A DNA stretch of 32,222 nt, from the NCBI GenBank assembly GCA_036005065.1, contig DASYQW010000028.1, positions 1 through 32,222 on the forward strand, read 5' to 3'. The notes under the pieces are model-generated. The model was not told where the DNA came from. It was given only the letters and a program-made list of their open reading frames with translations, and did not search any database. Below, piece after piece: positions 8,019-15,264 of this stretch (position 1 is its first letter; each line of letters begins with the position of its first letter). The position numbers were made by a program, and so were the translations under genes. Origin of the DNA: Candidatus Methylomirabilota bacterium. Its GTDB lineage: Bacteria > Methylomirabilota > Methylomirabilia > Rokubacteriales > DASRDR01.

Positions 8019-9361
8019 GGGAGGTCACGTTCGTCGACCGGGCGGCGGAGACGGCGCCCGTCGAGCGGCTGCGCGCCCACCAGTGGGATCGCCTTCAGGC
8101 CGGGCTCGGGGACGTGTGGGCGTCGAACGCCTTCTGGCGGGCGCGCTTCGCGGCGGCCGGCCTCCGCGATCCGCGTGAGCTCGCCTCATGGGATGACTTC
8201 GCCGCGCTCCCGCGCCTCACCAAGCCCGACCTCGCCGCCGACCAGGCCGCGCATCCGCCCTTCGGCACCAACGTGACCTATCCCGCCGAGCGCTATGTCC
8301 GCGTGTTCCAGACCTCCGGCACCACCGGCGCGCCGATCCGCTGGCTCGAGACGGACGCCTCCTGGACCTGGTGGGCGCACTGCTGGACGTACGTCTTCCG
8401 CGCGGCCGGCCTGGGGCCCGGAGACCGTATCTTCTTTCCGTTCTCGTTCGGCCTCTTCGTCGGCTTCTGGGCCGGGCTCGAAGGGGCGCGGACGCTCGGC
8501 GCCCTGGCGATTCCGGGCGGCGGCCAGGACTCGCCCACGCGGCTCCACTGGATCCGCGAGCTGGGCGCGACGGCGCTCGTCTGCACGCCTTCCTACGGGC
8601 TCCACCTAGCCGAGATCGCGGCGAGCCAGGGCATCGACCCGGTCACGCTCGGGGTCCGCATCACGGTTCACGCCGGCGAGCCCGGCGCCGGGATCCCGGC
8701 CGTCCGCCAGCGCCTCGAGACCCTCTGGGGCGCCACGGCCTTCGATCACGCCGGGATGACCGAGGTGGGGGCCTACGGGTTCGAGTGCGCGGCGCAGGCG
8801 GGGCTCCACGTCAACGAGCGCGAGTTCATCGCCGAGGTGCTCGACCCGGAGAGCGGGCGGCTGGTCGGTCCCGGTGAGGTGGGCGAGCTCACGCTCACGA
8901 ACCTCGGGCGGTGGGGCTCGCCGGTCCTCCGATACCGCTCGGGGGACCGCGTGCGGCTCGATGCCCGGCCGTGCTCGTGCGGGCGGACGTTCCTTCGCCT
9001 CGACGGGGGGATTCTCGGGCGCGTCGACGACATGCTGATCGTCCGGGGCGTCAACGTGTTTCCGTCCGCCCTGGAGGGCATCGTGCGGCGCTTCGCGCGG
9101 GTCGACGAGTTCCAGATCGAGGTCTTCCGGCGAGGCCCCATGGACGAGGTCCGCCTCCTCCTGGAGATCGACGGGAACGCCTGCCCGCCGGAGACGCTGC
9201 GCGAGACGGTGCGAGACGTGACGGAGGCCGTCCGGCGGGACGTCGGCATCCGGGTGGACGTCGCGGCCGTGCCGGCCCGGAGCCTGCCGCGCTACGAGCT
9301 CAAGGCCCGGCGCGTCGTGCGTCGCCCGGGCCCGACCCCGGACGGCCCGGGAGGGAATTGA
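8015..9361 (+). CDS. phenylacetate-CoA-ligase-like aryl-CoA ligase (PaaK family)
   Basis: 448 aa from GTG 8015, which overlaps the TGA of the regulator gene. Adenylate-forming motifs: VFQTSGTTGAPIRW (about residue 98, phosphate-binding loop), AFDHAGMTEVGAYGFEC, YRSGDRV (about 307), and the Cys pair with RxxGRxDDM-type hinge CSCGRTFLRLDGGILGR. C-terminal VRGVNVFPSALEGIV is typical of PaaK proteins. It would make an aryl-CoA thioester from an aromatic acid, ATP and CoA. In this operon the likely substrate is 4-hydroxybenzoate or another acid entering through HcrCAB, but phenylacetate or 2-aminobenzoate-type acids are possible. The CoA ligase at 13.7 kb is from a different branch, so the two may divide the substrates. 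Confidence 0.82.
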   Translation: MREVTFVDRAAETAPVERLRAHQWDRLQAGLGDVWASNAFWRARFAAAGLRDPRELASWDDFAALPRLTKPDLAADQAAHPPFGTNVTYPAERYVRVFQTSGTTGAPIRWLETDASWTWWAHCWTYVFRAAGLGPGDRIFFPFSFGLFVGFWAGLEGARTLGALAIPGGGQDSPTRLHWIRELGATALVCTPSYGLHLAEIAASQGIDPVTLGVRITVHAGEPGAGIPAVRQRLETLWGATAFDHAGMTEVGAYGFECAAQAGLHVNEREFIAEVLDPESGRLVGPGEVGELTLTNLGRWGSPVLRYRSGDRVRLDARPCSCGRTFLRLDGGILGRVDDMLIVRGVNVFPSALEGIVRRFARVDEFQIEVFRRGPMDEVRLLLEIDGNACPPETLRETVRDVTEAVRRDVGIRVDVAAVPARSLPRYELKARRVVRRPGPTPDGPGGN

Positions 9362-9484
9362 CGGGCGCGGCCGCCCGGGCGAAGCTGATCGAGCGCAAGG
9401 ACCCGCCGCCGGACCTCATCGCCCCGATCGCCGGGTAGCCGGGGCGTACCGGCCGATCAACCGACCGCGCCAAGGAGGGCGACC

Positions 9485-9688
9485 ATGGCTGTCGCACGCG
9501 TCACCAAGATCACCGCGGCCTCGGCGAAGAGCTGGCAGGACGCCGTCGAGCAGGGCCTCAAGCGGGCCAGCAAGACGGTGCGGGGCATCACCGGCCTCCA
9601 CGTCGTGGAGCAGAAGGCCCACATCGAGAAGGGTCGAATCACCGAGTACCGGGTGACCATGGAGATCACCTTCATCCTGGAGGAGTGA
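9485..9688 (+). CDS. dodecin (flavin-binding small protein)
   Basis: 67 aa, the standard dodecin size. Family features are the N-terminal strand VARVTKITAASAKSWQDAVE, including the tryptophan that stacks on flavin in related proteins, the helix ending ASKTVRGITGLHV, and the C-terminal strand RITEYRVTMEITFILEE. Dodecins assemble into hollow dodecamers that store or buffer FMN, riboflavin or CoA-linked flavins. AAGGAGGG at 9472-9479, five bases before the ATG, is a strong binding site. The gene is 123 bp after the ligase and may be a separate or last member of the operon. Proximity to an FAD-dependent reductase is suggestive only. Confidence 0.92.
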   Translation: MAVARVTKITAASAKSWQDAVEQGLKRASKTVRGITGLHVVEQKAHIEKGRITEYRVTMEITFILEE

Positions 9689-9691
9689 CGG

Positions 9692-9712
9692 GGCGCCGGC
9701 CGGCTCGGCGCC
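9692..9712. terminator. GC hairpin between convergent genes
   Basis: GGCGCCG (9692-9698) pairs with CGGCGCC (9706-9712) across a seven-base loop, just after the dodecin stop and facing the minus-strand gene ending at 9750. There is no T-tract, so it may work as a weak bidirectional terminator or simply protect 3' ends. Confidence 0.4.
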
Positions 9713-9749
9713 GCATCACGCGAAGACCGAGGACGAGGGGCGGGCGCGG

Positions 9750-9989
9750 TCAGCCCGATGCTCGCTCTCTACGCAGGGCCCGGACGCGGCGCTCGACCCA
9801 CTCGTCGCGCTCTCGGTTGGCATCCTCGATCTGCCGGAACTTCCTGACGCCTCGCGGGATTCCCAGCGTCACCAGGCGGGACGAGAAGGACCACAGCCGC
9901 CGGATCCGTGCCGTCAGGCGCGGATCGCCGCGCGCCACCCACAGCGCCCGCCGCGCCTCGTCCAGGTCTCGGAAACGCTCGACCGGCAT
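9750..9989 (-). CDS. small basic protein paired with nucleotidyltransferase
   Basis: 79 aa if started at the ATG complementary to 9987-9989. The preceding gene stops (TAG) one base earlier, so the two are almost certainly co-transcribed and coupled. The protein opens MPVERFRDLDEARRALW and continues with helical, arginine-rich sequence (TARIRRLWSFSSRL, then DEWVERRVRALRRER). No signal peptide, membrane segment or catalytic motif is visible. I do not recognise a named family. The arrangement of a short basic protein directly after a DUF1814/AbiEii-like nucleotidyltransferase recalls two-gene toxin-antitoxin units, but which member would be toxic cannot be read from the sequence. Confidence 0.6.
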   Translation of the reverse strand: MPVERFRDLDEARRALWVARGDPRLTARIRRLWSFSSRLVTLGIPRGVRKFRQIEDANRERDEWVERRVRALRRERASG

Positions 9990-9990
9990 C

Positions 9991-10461
9991 CTACCCGTCC
10001 TGGAGGCCGAACTTTTCCTTGAGGGCGGCGGCATCCGCCCGATCGATCGGCCGCACCGTGTCTTTCTTCATCCGATAGAGCGTCGAGGGCGTCGCCACGC
10101 AGACATTTATTCCCTCGACCACCACGATCTCACTTTCGAGGTCGTCGAACCCGAACGCCGAGCCCAGGCGGGACAGGAGGTCGATGACGAAGTCCTCACC
10201 CGGCGGGCCATATCGGATCGTCGGGAAGTCCCCGGCGAGGTCCTCCAGCCTGATCTGGTCGATGTCGGGGTCGTCCCAGACGGATCGGAATGCTCGCCCG
10301 AGGCGCTCGACATTGTCGGCCGTCGGCCGGACGAACAGGTCGATGTCCTCCGTCGCGCGGATGATCCCGTGGAGACTGAGCGCGGTTGCGCCGATTAGCA
10401 CATATTCGACCCGCTCGCGTTCGAGGGCCCGCAGGACCGCCAGGAACCGCTCGAATTCCAT
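9991..10461 (-). CDS. nucleotidyltransferase (DUF1814/AbiEii-like)
   Basis: 156 aa from ATG 10461. The minimal nucleotidyltransferase signature is present: YVLIGATALSLHG followed by TEDIDLFV with D39 and D41 as the metal-binding pair, and a third acidic residue D94 in EDFVIDLLSRLG. Such enzymes transfer NMP groups to RNA or proteins and many act in toxin-antitoxin or abortive infection pairs. An in-frame upstream ATG at 10509 would add 16 residues (MARVPQLRATLHVEHD); neither start has a clear ribosome binding site, and the shorter form matches the usual beginning of the family. It is divergent from the FAD oxidoreductase at 10616 and coupled to the 79-residue gene downstream. Confidence 0.78.
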   Translation of the reverse strand: MEFERFLAVLRALERERVEYVLIGATALSLHGIIRATEDIDLFVRPTADNVERLGRAFRSVWDDPDIDQIRLEDLAGDFPTIRYGPPGEDFVIDLLSRLGSAFGFDDLESEIVVVEGINVCVATPSTLYRMKKDTVRPIDRADAAALKEKFGLQDG

Positions 10462-10615
10462 GTCGTGCTCGACGTGAAGGGTAGCACGAAGTTGGGGGAC
10501 CCTCGCCATCACGCCACCCAGGCGATCGCCGTGCCAGGCGTACCTGGCGGCTGGTGCTCGGCCTCCCGCGCGGCGGGATCGTGGGTAACTGTTGTAACAT
10601 AGCAGCCCTCCAGCC

Positions 10616-11815
10616 ATGGCAGAGACGGCCGATGTGGTGGTGGTCGGGGGCGGCGTCAACGGCGCCAGCATCGGCTACGCCCTGGCCGCCAAGGGGGCCC
10701 GCCGCGTCATCCTCGTCGAGCAAGGGGCGCTCGCCACCGGGGCCTCGGGGCGCTCCAGCGCGCTGGTCCGCATGCACTACACCAACGAGTGGGACGCCCG
10801 GCTGGCCTGGGCGAGTTATCCCGTCTTCCGGCACTGGGCCGAGATCATGGGCGGGCCGGCCGTGTTCACCCGCACCGGCTTTCTCAACCTCGTGGCCCCC
10901 GAGCACGCGGACCACCTGCGGAAGAACGTCGAGATCCTGCGGGGCATCGGGATCCCCACGGTCGCCCTGTCGGGCGACGAGGTGAAGGGACTCCAGCCCT
11001 TCATGAGCGTGGACGACGTCGGCGCCGCCGCCTACGAGCCCGAGAGCGGCTACGCGAGTCCCGCCGACGTGGTCGCGGGATTCGGGCGCCGGCTGCGCGA
11101 GCTGGGCGGGCGCGTCCTCGAGTGGACCGCGGTGAGCCGGGTCACCGTGCGGGACGGGCGGGTCGGCGGCGTGGAGACGAGTGCCGGTCCGATCGCGGCT
11201 CCCGTCGTGGTGGTGGCGGCGGGGGCCTGGGCCCTCCGGCTCTGTCGCGCGGTCGGCCTCGAGCTGCCCGCCCGGACCAAGGCCATCGACACGGTCCTCG
11301 TCAGGCGGCCGCCCGACCTCGGCGAGCCGCACATGACGGTCATCGACACGATCCAGGGCTCCTACTTCCGGTCCGAGAGCGGGATCCTCACCATCGTCGG
11401 CGTGCCGTGTCTCGACTACGACATCGACCCCGACACGGTCGGCGCCGGGCTTCCGCCGCAGGCCTCCACCGAGGGTGCGCGGATCCTGACGCGCCGCATC
11501 CCGGCCATGGAGCGCGCCACCCTGGCCCGCGGCTTCCGGGCCTTCGACCTCTACAGCGCCGACCGCCACGCCATCCTCGACCGCGCGCCCGGGATCGACG
11601 GGCTCTACCTGGCAACCGCCTTCAGCGGATCGGGGTTCAAGATCGCCCCTGCCGTGGGGACGTGCCTGGCGGAGCTGATCCTCGACGGCGAGGCCAAGAC
11701 CGTGGACATCCGGGCGTTCGGCCTCCGGCGTTTCGCGGAGGGCACGCCCTTGGAAGGTCCGTACCCCTACACGCCCCGCCCGGAGCGCGCCGGCGCCCCG
11801 GGTGTCGTGGTCTAG
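10616..11815 (+). CDS. DAO-family FAD-dependent oxidoreductase
   Basis: 399 aa. The N-terminus carries a Rossmann dinucleotide fold, VVVVGGGVNGASIGYALA (GxGxxG at G11, G13, G16), with EQG for the ribose, then GASGRSSALVRMHY, typical of the sarcosine/dimethylglycine/glycine-oxidase group. The C-terminal AFSGSGFKIAPAVG motif completes the FAD site. It would oxidise a secondary or tertiary amine or a 2-hydroxy acid; the substrate cannot be told. It stands alone: divergent from the nucleotidyltransferase and separated from the next gene by 164 bp with a double hairpin. TAACAT at 10595-10600 is a possible -10 element with no good -35. Confidence 0.85.
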   Translation: MAETADVVVVGGGVNGASIGYALAAKGARRVILVEQGALATGASGRSSALVRMHYTNEWDARLAWASYPVFRHWAEIMGGPAVFTRTGFLNLVAPEHADHLRKNVEILRGIGIPTVALSGDEVKGLQPFMSVDDVGAAAYEPESGYASPADVVAGFGRRLRELGGRVLEWTAVSRVTVRDGRVGGVETSAGPIAAPVVVVAAGAWALRLCRAVGLELPARTKAIDTVLVRRPPDLGEPHMTVIDTIQGSYFRSESGILTIVGVPCLDYDIDPDTVGAGLPPQASTEGARILTRRIPAMERATLARGFRAFDLYSADRHAILDRAPGIDGLYLATAFSGSGFKIAPAVGTCLAELILDGEAKTVDIRAFGLRRFAEGTPLEGPYPYTPRPERAGAPGVVV

Positions 11816-11879
11816 CGAATGCTGGGGCACGCCGATCCGTTCGCGAGCATCCACGCGTTTCCTGCCGAAGCGCTCCGAG

Positions 11880-11943
11880 CGCGGGCTTCGCCCGCGTACA
11901 ACTTCCGGGGGGAGGAATCGGAGGGGGCGTCAGCCCCCTCCGA
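11880..11943. repeat. double-hairpin intergenic element, copy 1
   Basis: Two stem-loops lie between the FAD oxidoreductase and the isochorismatase gene. The first is CGCGGGC (11880-11886), loop TTC, GCCCGCG (11890-11896). The second is a perfect 11-bp stem, TCGGAGGGGGC (11918-11928), loop GTCA, GCCCCCTCCGA (11933-11943), preceded by GGGGGGAGGAA. Nearly the same second stem, also preceded by GGGGAGG and followed by a GATCT-type sequence, occurs at 29170-29198. No T-run follows, so it is better described as a dispersed hairpin repeat that may also end transcription. Confidence 0.7.
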
Positions 11944-11979
11944 AGATCTGAGCTGGCCCCGCGGCGCGAGGAGGATTCC

Positions 11980-12531
11980 ATGGACAAGACGGCGCTGCTC
12001 ATCATCGACGCTCAGCAGGAGTACTTCGCGCCCGTCGGGAAGATCGTGCTGCCCGACGGGCCCCAGGCGATCACCCGGATCGCCCGGGCCCTCGAGTGGG
12101 CCCGGGCCCGCCAGATCCCGGTCTTCCACATCGTGCACGAGAGCCGGCGGCCGAACGCCACCACGTTCGTCCCCGGCAGCCCGGCGCTGGCGATCCATCC
12201 CGCGGTCACGCCGGCGGCCGGCGAGCCGGTGATCCAGAAGCACTTGCCCGGCTCGTTCACCAACACGCCGCTGGAGGACGAGCTCCGGAAGCACGGGGTC
12301 GAGCGCGTCATCGTCTCGGGCTTCATGACGCAGATGTGCTGCGACACCACGGCCCGCGAGGCCGCCCACCGCGGCTTCAAGGTCACCCTGCTCTCGGACG
12401 CCACGGCGGCCATGGACGTCCGCGGCCCGGACGGGGCCGTGATCCCGCACGACGTCGTGCACCGCACCCACCTCGGCAGCCTCAACGGGTTCCTGGCCGA
12501 GGTCAAGCGCACCGACGAGGTCACCACGTAG
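11980..12531 (+). CDS. isochorismatase-family cysteine hydrolase
   Basis: 183 aa, the usual size for the family. The catalytic triad is visible: D10 in LLIIDAQQEYF, K87 in IQKHLPGSF, and C120 in GFMTQMCCDTTAREAAHRGF. These proteins hydrolyse amides or vinyl ethers (nicotinamidase, N-carbamoylsarcosine amidase, isochorismatase and uncharacterised relatives). The substrate is not determined by the sequence. GAGGAGG at 11968-11974, five bases before the ATG, fixes the start. The gene follows the hairpin element and is probably transcribed on its own. Confidence 0.88.
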   Translation: MDKTALLIIDAQQEYFAPVGKIVLPDGPQAITRIARALEWARARQIPVFHIVHESRRPNATTFVPGSPALAIHPAVTPAAGEPVIQKHLPGSFTNTPLEDELRKHGVERVIVSGFMTQMCCDTTAREAAHRGFKVTLLSDATAAMDVRGPDGAVIPHDVVHRTHLGSLNGFLAEVKRTDEVTT

Positions 12532-12594
12532 GATCGCCGGAAGCGCTGAAGCGCAGCAGTGACGACGCCACCCACACACAAAGGGAGGCGAACC

Positions 12595-13053
12595 ATGCGA
12601 TTGCGATCCCTGGGTCTCTTCGCGCTCGCCGGCCTCCTGGCCGTGGCCATCGAGGCCTGCAACGTCAGCCCCCTCACGTACTCGTATCGCGGACTCTTCC
12701 CCGGCATCGCCCGCGACACCGAGCAAGCCCTCGAGACCCTCCGGGTCCGGCGGGCCACGACGTTCAATCGGGGCGTGCTTCAGATCAGCGGCCAGATCAG
12801 GCCGGCCGCCCCGGGGTCGGTCCCGTCGCGCCTGACCATGATCGTGCGGCGGAAGAGCGCGGGCGGGGCCACCCTGGCCACCTTTTCCTTCCCCATGGCG
12901 GTCCAGAGCAACGGCGTCATCGCGATCCAGCGCTTCGCGATTCCCGCCACTGTCCTCAACGCCAACGATGGGCTCGCCTTCTCGTTCAAGCCGATCGGGG
13001 CCAATCTCCCGCTGAGCAATTTCACGCTCAACCTGGCCTACCAGCGGAGCTGA
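12595..13053 (+). CDS. exported protein of unknown function, lipoprotein-like (paralog A)
   Basis: 152 aa. MRLRSLGLFALAGLLAVAIEAC is a signal peptide ending at a cysteine, though the residues before the cysteine (IEA) are a weak lipobox. The mature part has a region RRKSAGGATLATFSFPMAVQ followed by GVIAIQRFAIPATVL and a C-terminal FTLNLAYQRS. The next gene has the same blocks in the same order, so the two are tandem paralogs. No known domain is recognised. The pattern of alternating polar and hydrophobic residues suggests a beta-rich fold outside the cytoplasmic membrane. GGGAGG at 12583-12588 supports the ATG at 12595. Confidence 0.7.
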   Translation: MRLRSLGLFALAGLLAVAIEACNVSPLTYSYRGLFPGIARDTEQALETLRVRRATTFNRGVLQISGQIRPAAPGSVPSRLTMIVRRKSAGGATLATFSFPMAVQSNGVIAIQRFAIPATVLNANDGLAFSFKPIGANLPLSNFTLNLAYQRS

Positions 13054-13118
13054 TGATGCGGCGGGGGCGCTGGGCTCGAGGCATGAGCATGACGAACCAT
13101 ACGGGGAGGACGACAGCG

Positions 13119-13604
13119 ATGCGGGCCAAGTGGACGGGCGCGGTGGCGATGATCCTGGTGCTGGCGGTGCTGCTGGCGGGGTGCATCCCGGAGCTCGTGG
13201 CTCTGACCCTCGTCAAGGCCGGGCTGTTGTTGGTGATCTGCGATGACCTGACGCCGATCGAGGCGCTGGAGCTGCTGTTTCTCAAGACGCTCGTGGCCGG
13301 CACCCTCACGCTCAGCGGCCGGATGGCCTGGAGTGCCGCGAGCCCGGAGGATTCCCCCGAGCCCCAGGCGGTGCCCAGGACGGTCCGCTTCATCGTCCAG
13401 CGGAAGAGCGCGGGGGGACAGGTGCTGCAGTCGCAGGTGTTCCCGGTGTCGGTCCGACCGGACGGGACCATTCCGGCCCAGTCGTTCCGGGTGCCGGCCA
13501 CGTCGGTTCCGCCGGGACAGAGGCTCGAGCTGTTCCTGCAATCCGCGGGCGGGAGCGCCCTGCTGAGGGGGATCACGCTCAACGTCCGCTACAGCAAGCT
13601 CTGA
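13119..13604 (+). CDS. lipoprotein of unknown function (paralog B)
   Basis: 161 aa from ATG 13119, with GGGGAGGA at 13103-13110. A clear lipobox LLAGC ends the signal peptide (WTGAVAMILVLAVLLAGC). A second hydrophobic stretch (ALTLVKAGLLLVIC) follows directly, which is unusual after a lipobox. The C-terminal half repeats the blocks of the gene before it: QRKSAGGQVLQSQVFPVSV, TIPAQSFRVPATSV and GITLNVRYSKL. I know no named family for this. The pair probably arose by tandem duplication and is likely anchored at the membrane surface. Confidence 0.7.
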   Translation: MRAKWTGAVAMILVLAVLLAGCIPELVALTLVKAGLLLVICDDLTPIEALELLFLKTLVAGTLTLSGRMAWSAASPEDSPEPQAVPRTVRFIVQRKSAGGQVLQSQVFPVSVRPDGTIPAQSFRVPATSVPPGQRLELFLQSAGGSALLRGITLNVRYSKL

Positions 13605-13656
13605 GCCGGCGGGAAGACCCGAGCGAGAGCCGGCGCGCCGGGTCGGCCCGGTCGAT

Positions 13657-13686
13657 TTGACGGGTCTCCGGCGCGCCGACTAATGT
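13657..13686 (+). promoter_or_regulatory. promoter of the benzoate-CoA ligase/kinase unit
   Basis: TTGACG (13657-13662), 18 bases, then TAATGT (13681-13686), only six bases before the ATG at 13693. A start site the usual distance from the -10 would fall on the ATG, so the mRNA may be leaderless. The 11-mer CCGGCGCGCCG occurs at 13630-13640 and again at 13668-13678, the second copy between -35 and -10, a placement expected of a repressor site. The first copy also sits in a hairpin GACCCG (13616-13621)/CGGGTC (13639-13644) that may end the lipoprotein transcript. Confidence 0.55.
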
Positions 13687-13692
13687 AGCGGC

Positions 13693-15264
13693 ATGAGCGA
13701 GTTCGCCTGGCTCGAGGCGCCGCTCGCCTACGAGCGGGTGCCCGAGCGCTTCAACATGGTGCCGGTGCTGGTGGACCGGCATCTCGCCGCCGGCCGGGGC
13801 GAGCGGCGGGCCATCCTCACCCCCGACCGCGCCGTCACCTACGGCGAGCTGGCCGCGGGCGTGGCGCGGGCCGCCCACCTCTTCCAGCGTCTGGGTGTCC
13901 AGCTCGAGCAGCGGGTGGCCATCCTCCTTCCGGATTCGCCGGAGTTCGTGTACGCGTTCCTGGGCGCGATGAAGGCCGGGATGGTGCCGGTTCCGCTCTC
14001 CACGCTGGGCTCACCCGACGAATACGACTATGCCCTGCGGGACAGCCGCGCCGTCGCCCTCGTCACCCACGCGCGCCTCTACGGACAGGTCGAGCGAGTG
14101 TGGCCGGCGGTGCCCACGCTCCGCCACTGCCTCGTCGTCGCCGGCGACCCGCCGCGGACCGTCCCGTTCGAGGCCGCCCACGCCGCGGAGCCGTCGAGCT
14201 TCGACGCCGCCCTCACCCACCGCGACGACATGGCCTACTGGCTCTACTCGTCCGGCACCACGGGGCGGCCGAAGGCGATCATCCACCTCCACCACGACAT
14301 GCTCTTCTGCGTGGAGCCCTACGTCCGCCACGTCCTCGGCCTGGCCGCCGACGACCGGACGTTCGCCGTCCCCCGCCTCTTCTTCTCCTACGGGCTCACC
14401 TCCTGTGTCTACCTGCCGTTCTGGTGCGGCGCCTCCACGGTGCTGGTGGCCGACCGGCCCGATCCCCCGCGGGTGTTCGAGCTCTGCGCCAAGCTCCGCC
14501 CCACCGTGTTCTTCTCGGTCCCCACCTCGTTCGCCGCGCTCCTGCGCGAGGCGGAGACGGCGCCGCCGGACCTCTCCTCGCTGCGCCTCTGCGTCTCGGC
14601 CGGAGAACCGCTGCCCGCCCCGCTCTACGAGCGCTGGGTCCGCCGGACGGGGGTCGAGTGCCTGGACGGGCTCGGGGCGACCGAGGTCGGCTACATCTAC
14701 GTCTCGAACCGCCCCGGGGCCGTCCGGCCGGGCTCCTCCGGCCAGCTGCTCCCGGGCTATCGGGCGAAGATCGTGGACGAGGCGGGGCGCGAGGCGCCCC
14801 CGGACGCGGTCGGCGACCTCTGGATGTCGGGGGAGTCGCTGGCGGCGGGATACTGGAACAAGCACGAGAAGACCCGGGCCGCGTTCCACGGGGAGTGGTT
14901 CCGCACCGGCGACCGCTACCGGGTGGACGCCGACGGGTACTACGTCTACCAGGGACGGGCCGACGACCTCCTGCGGGTCGGGGGCAACTGGGTCTCCCCG
15001 CTCGAGGTCGAAGCGTGTCTGCTCGAGCATCCCGCCGTGGCGGAGTGCGCCGTGGTGGGCGGGCTCGACGCGGATGGGCTGCTGAAGCCCCGAGCGTACG
15101 TGGTCGTGCACCGTGGCACGGGGGCCGACGGGCTCGAGGACGCGCTCCGGGCCCATGCCCGGACGCGCCTTCCGCCCTTCAAAGTCCCCCGCTGGGTCAC
15201 CGTCGTGGACGAGCTGCCCAAGACCGCCACCGGCAAGGTGCAGCGCTTCCGCCTCCGGGCATGA
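13693..15264 (+). CDS. benzoate-/4-hydroxybenzoate-CoA ligase family protein
   Basis: 523 aa, typical of benzoate-CoA ligases. Adenylation motifs: YWLYSSGTTGRPKAIIH (about residue 181-197), RLFFSYGLTSCVYLPF (aryl-acid pocket region), LDGLGATEVGYIYVSN, GEWFRTGDRYRVD, and PKTATGKVQRF with the catalytic lysine K515. The opening NMVPVLVDRHLAAGRG and the LFFSYGL motif are what I associate with the benzoate-CoA ligase subgroup rather than acetyl-CoA synthetases. It makes benzoyl-CoA or 4-hydroxybenzoyl-CoA, substrates for HcrCAB and BoxB encoded upstream. Its TGA overlaps the start of a histidine kinase gene. Exact specificity needs assay. Confidence 0.87.
   Translation: MSEFAWLEAPLAYERVPERFNMVPVLVDRHLAAGRGERRAILTPDRAVTYGELAAGVARAAHLFQRLGVQLEQRVAILLPDSPEFVYAFLGAMKAGMVPVPLSTLGSPDEYDYALRDSRAVALVTHARLYGQVERVWPAVPTLRHCLVVAGDPPRTVPFEAAHAAEPSSFDAALTHRDDMAYWLYSSGTTGRPKAIIHLHHDMLFCVEPYVRHVLGLAADDRTFAVPRLFFSYGLTSCVYLPFWCGASTVLVADRPDPPRVFELCAKLRPTVFFSVPTSFAALLREAETAPPDLSSLRLCVSAGEPLPAPLYERWVRRTGVECLDGLGATEVGYIYVSNRPGAVRPGSSGQLLPGYRAKIVDEAGREAPPDAVGDLWMSGESLAAGYWNKHEKTRAAFHGEWFRTGDRYRVDADGYYVYQGRADDLLRVGGNWVSPLEVEACLLEHPAVAECAVVGGLDADGLLKPRAYVVVHRGTGADGLEDALRAHARTRLPPFKVPRWVTVVDELPKTATGKVQRFRLRA

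Noticed and set aside
9358-9438. A 26-codon frame from TTG 9358, overlapping the ligase stop, with GGAGGG-like sequence before it
   Set aside because: It could be a coupled small peptide or the front of a lost gene, but TTG start, short length and lack of a motif leave too little support.
10585-10600. GTAACTGTTGTAACAT before the FAD oxidoreductase as an operator
   Set aside because: It has a partial repeat of GTAAC but no dyad symmetry, and only a possible -10 (TAACAT) can be supported.
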